Source of the DNA: a virus
Reading direction: 5' to 3' (one strand)
Length of the DNA: 56,338 nt
IMG/VR virus record: IMGVR_UViG_3300017740_002507
Span: 1-56,338 of that record
Positions 50,618-56,338 of this stretch are shown here, piece by piece. The notes below the pieces were generated by a model. That model was given only the letters and a program-made list of their open reading frames with translations. It was not told where the DNA came from and made no database searches. Each line of letters opens with the position of its first letter. The first letter of the stretch is position 1. The position numbers and the translations under genes are program-made.

Positions 50618-51342
50618 ATGTAATATTTGATTTAAAAGATATCGGAATAGGAAAAAGAATATTTTTAGTAGGTAACGGACCCTCTTTAAATAATATGAAC
50701 TTAGATTTGTTGGAAAATGAATACTCTATTGGAATGAATCGTATTGAGTTATTATATCCAACAACTAAATGGAGACCTACTCACTATATATTCACTTCCT
50801 CTAATTGTCAAGATTCTAAGTGGGGTCATAAGTGGTCTAAGAGCATATTGAATGCATCAAATGAAGAAAAAACAACTCCTATAATTTGGAGAAAATTTAA
50901 AGATGCTATTGAAACAAGAGGTGAAGGAAAACTTCCTCAAAAAACAATTTATTTAGATTCTATTACAGAATATCCATGTGGTGATGATAGACAGTTTTCA
51001 ACTAATGCCGTAGAAAGATTGGATAAAAGTGGAACTACTATGAATGTTGCACTACAATTGGCATATTATATGAACTTTGATGAAGTGTATGTAATAGGTT
51101 GTGATTCTAATTGGATAACAGCAACTAACACAACAAATACATCAGAAGGTGATATAAATCATTTCCATCCTGATTACCATGCATCCATTGGAAATGGTGA
51201 AGTTGAGTTTAATAGAATGAATGCAACACATAAAACTGCAGTAAAATACTTTACAGAAGCAGGTAAAAAAATATATAATGCGGGATATAACTCAGCAATA
51301 ACGGCATATGAACGAAAAATATTTGATGATTTATTTGTATAA
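50614..51342 (+). CDS. DUF115/GT42-like putative glycosyltransferase
   Basis: About 242 residues from ATG 50614, whose ATGA overlaps the previous stop. An upstream TTG at 50584 is less likely. KRIFLVGNGPSLNNMNLDLLENEYSIGMNRI near 14-44 is the G-N-G-P-S-L motif shared by DUF115/MptE-like proteins and CstII-type (GT42) sialyltransferases. SGTTMNVALQLAYYMNFDEVYVIGCDSNW near 137-165 matches the second half, G-x-x-x-x-x-A...G-x-D. Together with the CMP-sugar synthetase this supports sialic-acid-type transfer, but the DUF115 alternative is equally open. Confidence 0.65.
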   Translation: MNVIFDLKDIGIGKRIFLVGNGPSLNNMNLDLLENEYSIGMNRIELLYPTTKWRPTHYIFTSSNCQDSKWGHKWSKSILNASNEEKTTPIIWRKFKDAIETRGEGKLPQKTIYLDSITEYPCGDDRQFSTNAVERLDKSGTTMNVALQLAYYMNFDEVYVIGCDSNWITATNTTNTSEGDINHFHPDYHASIGNGEVEFNRMNATHKTAVKYFTEAGKKIYNAGYNSAITAYERKIFDDLFV

Positions 51343-51375
51343 TTCAAATAAATTTCGTATATTTGTATAACAAAT
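51335..51375 (+). promoter_or_regulatory. Bacteroidota-type promoter with dyad inside the glycan cassette
   Basis: TTG at 51335 and TATATTTG at 51358-51365, with 20 bases between. The spacer reads TTCAAATAAATTTCG. A perfect dyad ATTTGT-ATA-ACAAAT is at 51361-51375. It precedes the cupin gene and is the only promoter of this class in the cassette. Confidence 0.8.
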
Positions 51376-51383
51376 ACCTTAAT

Positions 51384-51809
51384 ATGAAACAAGATAGTAA
51401 TGTAAAAAGAGTATTAAAAGATGATGGAGTAACTAATTCCTTATTAGTTGCTGGTCATGAATTTGAAAATCCAAAAACAATAAACATTCCAACACTAGAA
51501 AAAGAATTAGGTTATAAAGATTCTTGGGCAGTTCGAGTAGTTTATAATGATAGATTTGGTGGAGTTATAATCAAACAGAATCCTGGTGAAGGAAACAGAT
51601 TACATTATCATCCTGATGCTGATGAGTGTTGGGTTGTTCTTGAAGGAGAATATGAATGGCAAATTGAAGAAGAAGTTAGTAGAGTTAAACAAGGAGATAT
51701 AATTGTTGTAAAGGCTAACACATGGCATAAGATTACAGCAGTTGGTGATAAACCAGCGGCAAGATTAGCAATTACAAAACCAGATGTAGAACACATATAT
51801 GAAGATTAA
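51384..51809 (+). CDS. Cupin-domain protein
   Basis: About 141 residues from ATG 51384. The in-frame TTG 51363 lies in the promoter and is rejected. RLHYHPDADECWVVLEGE near 72-89 is cupin motif 1 (H74, H76, E81), and VKQGDIIVVKANTWHKITA near 101-119 is motif 2 (H115). It is a single-domain metal-binding barrel, perhaps a sugar or sugar-nucleotide isomerase/epimerase given its place before SDR and CMP-sugar genes. Confidence 0.82.
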   Translation: MKQDSNVKRVLKDDGVTNSLLVAGHEFENPKTINIPTLEKELGYKDSWAVRVVYNDRFGGVIIKQNPGEGNRLHYHPDADECWVVLEGEYEWQIEEEVSRVKQGDIIVVKANTWHKITAVGDKPAARLAITKPDVEHIYED

Positions 51810-52494
51810 TTTTCAAAATAAAATAGCTTTAGTTGTTGGTTCATCTAAAGGAATTGGATTAGGAGTAGCAAATAAGTTTGAAGAACTTGGTGCAAAAGTA
51901 ATCAGAGTTTCAAGAAAAGATGGAGTAGATATTTCAAGTAAGGAAAGTATAGATACATTCTTTGATGCAATAACTGATATTTTAGGCCTTCAACATAATG
52001 GTATTGATTTCTTAATAAATGTTGCTGGTATAAACTTTTGTAAAAAAATAGAAGAAATAGAAATGGATGAATGGGATTCTGTAATTGATACAAATCTTCG
52101 TTCCTTTTATTACATAATTAAAAAATCCATACCATTAATGAAAAGTGGAAGTAGGGTAGTAAATGTTTCTTCAATTGCTGGTAGAAATAAAAGTATTGTA
52201 AGTGGAGTTCATTATACTTCTAGTAAGGCAGGTATTATTGGATTAACAAGACAACTTGCTCATGAATTAGGACCAAGAGGTATTCATGTAAATTGTACTT
52301 GTCCATCTCAAACACTTACTCCAATGTTAGAACAATCGATGACAAAAGAAGAACAAGATAAACTATGTGAAAATATTCCATTGAGAAGATTAGGTACAGT
52401 TGATGACCAAGTAGGGCCAATTGTATTCTTATGTTCAGAACTTTCAAACTATCTTAATGGTTCTGTAATTGATGTAAATGGAGGACAGTTATGA
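51799..52494 (+). CDS. Short-chain dehydrogenase/reductase
   Basis: A 231-residue classical SDR. VGSSKGIGLG at 13-22 binds NAD(P), NVAGINF near 74-80 is the structural NAG motif, VNVSSIAG near 121-128 has the catalytic serine, and HYTSSKAG near 137-144 the Y-x3-K pair. The end NGSVIDVNGGQL is FabG-like. It probably oxidises or reduces a sugar intermediate. It overlaps the cupin gene and ends on the start of the CMP-sugar synthetase (ATGA). Confidence 0.9.
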   Translation: MKINFQNKIALVVGSSKGIGLGVANKFEELGAKVIRVSRKDGVDISSKESIDTFFDAITDILGLQHNGIDFLINVAGINFCKKIEEIEMDEWDSVIDTNLRSFYYIIKKSIPLMKSGSRVVNVSSIAGRNKSIVSGVHYTSSKAGIIGLTRQLAHELGPRGIHVNCTCPSQTLTPMLEQSMTKEEQDKLCENIPLRRLGTVDDQVGPIVFLCSELSNYLNGSVIDVNGGQL

Positions 52495-53153
52495 AACAAG
52501 GAAAAGTTACAGCAGTAGTTGCGGTTCGTAAAGGTTCTCAGAGAGTACCTAATAAAAATATTAAACCATTTGGTGATACAACCTTATTGGATTTAAAATT
52601 ACAAACTTTATTAAAGGTTAGTAATATAGATGAAATCATAGTCAATAGTGATTGTGATAAAATGATTGAAATAGGAAAATCATATGGTGTAAAAACAAAG
52701 AAAAGAGAAGAGTACTTTGCAAGTAGTGAAGCTTCTAATTCTGAGTTTCATGGTCATATTGGTAAAACAACTGATACTGATTATATATTTCTGGCACCTG
52801 TATGTTCTCCTTTCATTAGTTCTGAAAAACATGAAGAGGCTATAGACCAATTCATGAATTCAGAATGTGATAGTTTAACTTCAACTTCTTTGGTAAAAGG
52901 ACATTTGTGGTTAGATGGTAAACCTATTAACTATGATTTAAATAATGTACCAAATTCACAGGATTTACCTGATATTGAAATGATAAATTATGGTATAACA
53001 ATTGTAGATAAGAATATAATGAAAAATAAATCACGAGTTATTGGTGATAAACCAAATTTTATTATACTTAATGAATACGAGGGAGTAGATATCAACACTC
53101 CTTTTGAATTCCAAACAGCAGAAATAATATATAAATTAAAACAAAATAAATAA
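52491..53153 (+). CDS. CMP-sugar synthetase (acylneuraminate cytidylyltransferase-like, NeuA/NeuA-like)
   Basis: A 220-residue protein. VTAVVAVRKGSQRVPNKNIKPFG at 6-28 has the family motif R-x-G-S-x-R-x-P-x-K-N. IIVNSDCDKMIEIGKSYG near 49-66 and IFLAPVCSPFIS near 99-110 (usually L-x-P-T-S-P) follow, with GVDINTPFEFQTAE near 196-209 at the end. It would activate a nonulosonic acid (sialic, legionaminic or pseudaminic) or Kdo with CTP. The synthase (NeuB) gene is not in this window, so the acid may come from the host or from outside the window. Confidence 0.85.
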   Translation: MKQGKVTAVVAVRKGSQRVPNKNIKPFGDTTLLDLKLQTLLKVSNIDEIIVNSDCDKMIEIGKSYGVKTKKREEYFASSEASNSEFHGHIGKTTDTDYIFLAPVCSPFISSEKHEEAIDQFMNSECDSLTSTSLVKGHLWLDGKPINYDLNNVPNSQDLPDIEMINYGITIVDKNIMKNKSRVIGDKPNFIILNEYEGVDINTPFEFQTAEIIYKLKQNK

Positions 53154-53155
53154 TT

Positions 53156-54136
53156 ATGGCAGGATTAAATTTCGAAAACATTGGTGATAAATTCTTAGAA
53201 GTCATCAATACAAAAGAGTGGAATGATATACAAGAAAAATTCAACGATTGTGTTGATATATTTGTATTAGGACATGGTGGAAACTTAGGAGTTGCAGACC
53301 ATGCAGCAACTGATATCTCAAGGTTATCAAATGGAACAAAGAATGCACAGGCACCTGGTAGTGCCATTGTAGCAACCTCTCTAATCAACGATTCTTCGTT
53401 TGATGATTGGATGGTTCATTGGGTAAGACAGAGAACAGTATCTCAAACACCAGAACAATTAAAGAAAACATTAATTCTTGGTATCTCATCAAGTGGTAAA
53501 TCAATTGATATCATGAGAGCATTAGAAGATGGTGAATCAAGAGGAATGCAAATTGCAATGATTACATCAGCTCCAATACCAGAAAAGATTAACAACTTAT
53601 CAGAAGTTGTATTAGGTGCTGAGTATTATCACACATCAGAAGTACTTACATTATTACTTACTTATCAACTTACACATGGTAGTGGTAAAGTTTGTCCTCC
53701 TATTTTCCAAAACAAACCAGAAGATTTAGAATTACTAAATAGACAAGGTGGTGCATCTGCAACAAGAGAACATTCTTATCCTGATGAATTAGTAAACATC
53801 GGTGTAGATTTCGATGGTGTTATTCACAAGAACTCAAAAGGATACCACGATGGAACTGTTTATGATGAACCAGTAGAAGGTGCAAGAGAAGCATTACAAA
53901 AACTATCTGAGAAATATGTTGTAATTGTATATTCTGCAAAAGCAAGGAAAGATAGAGGTTTAGTAAATGGACAAAGTGGTACTCAATTAATTTGGGAATG
54001 GTTAAAAGAACATGATTTAAATCAGTACGTTTCTAAAGTAACTTCACAAAAACCAAGAGCAGTTGCATATATTGATGATAAAGGAATCAAGTTTGATAAT
54101 TGGGATTCAGTATTATCACAAGTAGATTTATCATAA
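53156..54136 (+). CDS. Fusion: SIS-domain phosphosugar isomerase (GmhA-like) + HAD domain
   Basis: A 326-residue protein. N-half (~30-190): VDIFVLGHGGNLGVADHAATDISRL near 33-57 is the GmhA/SIS opening (usually GNGGSA-x-x-x-H-x-x-x-D), and ILGISSSGKSIDIMRALE near 122-139 the SIS serine loop. C-half (~212-326): NIGVDFDGVIHKN near 213-225 is HAD motif I (D-x-D), VIVYSAKARKDRG near 257-269 motif II, and VAYIDDKGIKFDNW near 302-315 motif IV. It would isomerise a ketose phosphate and dephosphorylate it, as in NDP-heptose synthesis. Confidence 0.82.
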   Translation: MAGLNFENIGDKFLEVINTKEWNDIQEKFNDCVDIFVLGHGGNLGVADHAATDISRLSNGTKNAQAPGSAIVATSLINDSSFDDWMVHWVRQRTVSQTPEQLKKTLILGISSSGKSIDIMRALEDGESRGMQIAMITSAPIPEKINNLSEVVLGAEYYHTSEVLTLLLTYQLTHGSGKVCPPIFQNKPEDLELLNRQGGASATREHSYPDELVNIGVDFDGVIHKNSKGYHDGTVYDEPVEGAREALQKLSEKYVVIVYSAKARKDRGLVNGQSGTQLIWEWLKEHDLNQYVSKVTSQKPRAVAYIDDKGIKFDNWDSVLSQVDLS

Positions 54137-54137
54137 A

Positions 54138-55031
54138 TTGAAAATAGTAATATCCATATTTTGTTTGCCTTACGAGATTGATGAATTAGAAAATACTCTA
54201 AATCAACTTCGTAGGGCACAATATTATTCTCCAAAAGGAATTGATTGGAATCTTGATGTAACATTATGTACTTCAGGTGAAATGGTTGATTGGAATAAAT
54301 CATCTATAAATAAAAAATACTTTGTAGATAAATTTTTAAAGTTATCATATCATACTGATTGGTGTGTAAAAACATTTCAAGTATCTGAAGAAATATTAGG
54401 ATGTGTATCTCAGAGAAGATTTTCACTCAATAAGCATAATGATGCTGATTACTTTATTTGGTTAGATACTGATATTATATTTGAAGAAAGAACCCTATCT
54501 TATATTGTATCTTCTATTCAAGGTATAAATAAAGATTATCCATTATCAGTAATCACACCTGAAATCGTAAAAATTTGGGATAATACTTGGGATTGTTTAG
54601 TAAATGAAGAATTTTTAGATAAACCAATTAATTACCAAAAAACAAATGACCCCTATAAAGATAGTGGTGTGAAAGGTGATGTTTCCATAGAAACAGTTCA
54701 TAACACAGCAAATCAACAACCAAGATTCAAATTTGCAGGTGGTTGGTTTACTTGTATTAGTGGCTCTCTCCTTAGAAGAGTGGGTGTTCCTAAATCTTTT
54801 GGACACTATGGTTACGAAGATACCTTTTTAATGTGGGCATCTGAAAAGTTAATTCAAGAAAAAGATGAAATCATTACACAATTTAAAATAAAAAACCTCA
54901 TAGTTTGCGAAAACTACAAATATCGTAACAATTCACATTATCTGAATCATATATCTGTATATGATAGAAGAGAAGAATTTAAAAAAATTGCACAATCAAA
55001 CTTCACAGAAGAACTAAAAAAAGTTCAATAA
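54138..55031 (+). CDS. Glycosyltransferase-like protein (GT-A)
   Basis: A 297-residue protein from TTG 54138, 1 base after the previous stop. It opens KIVISIFCLPYEIDELENTLNQL, with ADYFIWLDTDIIFEERTL near 103-120 (D-T-D metal motif). FKFAGGWFTCISGSLLRRVGVP near 195-216 and GHYGYEDTFLMW near 221-232 form the acceptor/catalytic region (G-x-E-D). It is the last enzyme of the glycan cassette, followed by the longest leader in the window. Confidence 0.8.
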   Translation: MKIVISIFCLPYEIDELENTLNQLRRAQYYSPKGIDWNLDVTLCTSGEMVDWNKSSINKKYFVDKFLKLSYHTDWCVKTFQVSEEILGCVSQRRFSLNKHNDADYFIWLDTDIIFEERTLSYIVSSIQGINKDYPLSVITPEIVKIWDNTWDCLVNEEFLDKPINYQKTNDPYKDSGVKGDVSIETVHNTANQQPRFKFAGGWFTCISGSLLRRVGVPKSFGHYGYEDTFLMWASEKLIQEKDEIITQFKIKNLIVCENYKYRNNSHYLNHISVYDRREEFKKIAQSNFTEELKKVQ

Positions 55032-55047
55032 ACCTACCTTTTAGTAT

Positions 55048-55059
55048 TTAATACTTATA
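55048..55059 (+). promoter_or_regulatory. Late-type promoter box variant TTAATACTTATA
   Basis: A one-base variant of TTAATATTTATA, overlapping a dyad AGTATT-T-AATACT (55043-55055). It begins the transcription of the secreted-protein genes at 55201 and 55707, leaving a leader of about 140 bases. Confidence 0.4.
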
Positions 55060-55083
55060 TTTATTTGTGTAAAGAGTAATAGA

Positions 55084-55098
55084 ATTCGTTATACGAAT
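55084..55098 (+). promoter_or_regulatory. Dyad ATTCGT-TAT-ACGAAT in the leader before 55201
   Basis: A perfect 6-bp inverted repeat with a 3-base centre. The remaining leader (55099-55200) is A/T-rich and ends with a good GGAG ribosome site before TTG 55201. No short reading frame there is convincing. Confidence 0.4.
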
Positions 55099-55200
55099 AA
55101 CCAAATACTCACAGTTATACCAATATCGTTTTATTCAAAACGTTTACATTCAATCGTTTCTTTAATTAGTTACAGTAATCTATTAATATAGGAGATTACT

Positions 55201-55710
55201 TTGAAGTACGCTACATTAAATGTATTTAAAATATTCATTTTGTGTATCTTTGTTTTATTACCGACTGGTTCAAACGAGATTCACACAAGTGATAACAACC
55301 TCATAAAGGTCGGTTCAGTAACCAACGAAATCCGTATGGGTAAGTTTGCAGGTAACCGAAACCTTGCAGTTGGTGTAAAGAATATCCTCGAAGAATTATT
55401 AATGGATTTAGATTATGATTTATCAGACCAAGCATCTACGCAAATAAATGTAAGATTGGTCTTTTTTGATATAAAAAATATTGGAACATCAGTTGCGGTG
55501 TTTCACAAAGATGTTTCACTAACGCAGATTATAGCAATTGGTGAATTAGAAGTCAAGGGAAAGGTTAGAAAAAGTACTGTTCAAAAAGGAACGAGTAAAA
55601 CGATTTCTACTAGTACTCTTGTAGTTGCACAAGACGGAACATTTAATCAACAAACTGCTAGTATAGCTTTAAAAAAGGTATGTGAGCAAATTATTAAGGA
55701 CTTATTATGA
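55201..55710 (+). CDS. Secreted protein of unknown function
   Basis: 169 residues, TTG start with GGAG 7 bases upstream. The N-terminal hydrophobic segment (VFKIFILCIFVLLPTGS) is a signal peptide or anchor. The mature part is about 145 residues with strand-rich repeats (INVRLVFFDIKNIG, SLTQIIAIGELEVKGKVRK) and a C-terminal helix (ASIALKKVCEQIIKDLL), loosely like small periplasmic lipoproteins of the CsgG/YajG kind. I do not claim a family. Its stop overlaps the next ATG (ATGA). Confidence 0.7.
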   Translation: MKYATLNVFKIFILCIFVLLPTGSNEIHTSDNNLIKVGSVTNEIRMGKFAGNRNLAVGVKNILEELLMDLDYDLSDQASTQINVRLVFFDIKNIGTSVAVFHKDVSLTQIIAIGELEVKGKVRKSTVQKGTSKTISTSTLVVAQDGTFNQQTASIALKKVCEQIIKDLL

Positions 55711-56338
55711 AAAAAATTTTATTATTATTAATTAGTGTATTTTTTACACTATCTGTATCTGGTCAGAATGACCCCGCTGAGATAAATTATAGTCCAGTAA
55801 ATACAGTAACAAAAGTAGGGGATACTTTAATTATGAAGTTCCAATACAACAAACAAGATGGAGGAGATTTAACATTGGCTCAGTTTGATTTCGAATATAA
55901 CAACAAATTGTTATCTTACATCTCAAGTACCTCACAAGCACCAACAGGTGCATCTTATGCCAGAAACAATTGGACTGGATATAAGTTTAATCCAAAAGCA
56001 AATACATCAGAAGATGATATGGATGTACAATACACTTGGTGGAAAGATGAAGCAGGAAATGCTTCCTATTCTACTTCTGCTGATTGGAGTGTAGAGAGAA
56101 CTACAATCCAAACCTCAGCTGCATACGAAGATGGTGGAGAATTTGTAAAGTATAGCTTCAAAATAAAGGATAAGTTTGGTAGTGGGTATGATAACTACAA
56201 CAATATCATTAAAGTGAATTGGGCAAACTACCAAAAAGCAGATGGAACAAAAATTCAAACTATTAAATCACCATCTACACAATCACTAAGTGGTATCGAG
56301 GGTGGTAATGCTGGTACATTTACTATTAACCTTAAAAC
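55707..56338 (+). CDS. Secreted beta-rich protein, partial (3' end beyond window)
   Basis: ATG 55707 overlaps the previous stop and the frame runs off the right edge, giving about 210 residues. The signal peptide KKILLLLISVFFTLSVSGQ is typical for Bacteroidota. The next ~150 residues look like a cohesin/Ig-type beta sandwich (VGDTLIMKFQYNKQDGGDLTLAQFDFEYNNKLLSYIS...). It could be an exported adhesin or a virion protein with a host-like leader. Two secreted proteins in a late-type unit are unusual for a phage. Confidence 0.75.
   Translation, partial: MKKILLLLISVFFTLSVSGQNDPAEINYSPVNTVTKVGDTLIMKFQYNKQDGGDLTLAQFDFEYNNKLLSYISSTSQAPTGASYARNNWTGYKFNPKANTSEDDMDVQYTWWKDEAGNASYSTSADWSVERTTIQTSAAYEDGGEFVKYSFKIKDKFGSGYDNYNNIIKVNWANYQKADGTKIQTIKSPSTQSLSGIEGGNAGTFTINLK

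Overview
The window looks like part of a large, strongly AT-rich, T4-like (distant 'far-T4' type) tailed phage that infects a marine Bacteroidota host. Three things support this. There is a recognisable T4-type replication set: gp32, UvsX, RNase H/FEN exonuclease, gp41 helicase, gp43 polymerase, gp45 clamp, gp44 and gp62 clamp loader, and NrdA/NrdB. Tail-type genes are present (a lectin/LamG-like tip protein and an SGS-repeat fibre). Bacteroidota features are also present: promoters of the TTG-N20-TAnnTTTG type, Bacteroidota-style signal peptides, and a TonB-dependent receptor with an N-terminal CarboxypepD-like domain. All believable genes are on the + strand. No tRNA, IS element or CRISPR array was seen, and no gene-free stretch exceeds 300 bases (the longest is the 169-base leader before 55201).

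Layout. 1-2096: the end of a family-A DNA polymerase, then a GIY-YIG homing-type endonuclease gene flanked by two 70-bp copies of the polymerase 3' end. 2097-6192: secreted nuclease, fibre and lectin proteins and an HNH protein, each transcription unit preceded by the box TTAATATTTATA. 6319-13432: small proteins, gp32 (with a pseudoknot-capable leader), UvsX, exonuclease, helicase and a fucosyltransferase-like gene. 13581-19215: Hc1 histone-like protein, NrdB, a SET protein, NrdA, thioredoxin, HD hydrolase, orphan HTH and a PLP enzyme. 19315-29255: two unknown genes, methyltransferase 1, gp43, GroEL, gp45 and methyltransferase 2. 29270-39596: IMPDH/GMPR-like enzyme, TonB-dependent receptor with a strong terminator, glycosyltransferase, NAD synthetase, P-loop kinase, gp44, thioredoxin 2, gp62, a RecB/Cas4-like nuclease and a 2OG oxygenase. 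39651-55031: a roughly 15-kb, tightly overlapping cassette for sugar activation and glycosyl transfer, with GroES inside it. 55201-end: two secreted proteins, the second cut by the window edge.

How it works together. Replication genes are under one recurrent promoter class, several copies of which carry a dyad symmetry over the -7 box. Structural and secreted genes, and gp32, are under a second, simpler box that I infer to be late. The nucleotide genes (NrdAB, thioredoxins, IMPDH-like, HD, DUF1599) feed replication. NadE and the neighbouring kinase may keep up NAD. GroEL plus GroES would form a phage-encoded chaperonin. The glycan cassette contains a CMP-sugar synthetase and a sialyltransferase-like domain, and would decorate virion or host surface. 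The most unusual points are the gene-end-restoring endonuclease insertion, the gp32-leader pseudoknot, the phage-borne TonB receptor, two DNA polymerases of different families, two related SPPY methyltransferases around the polymerase/clamp block, and several enzyme fusions in the glycan cassette.
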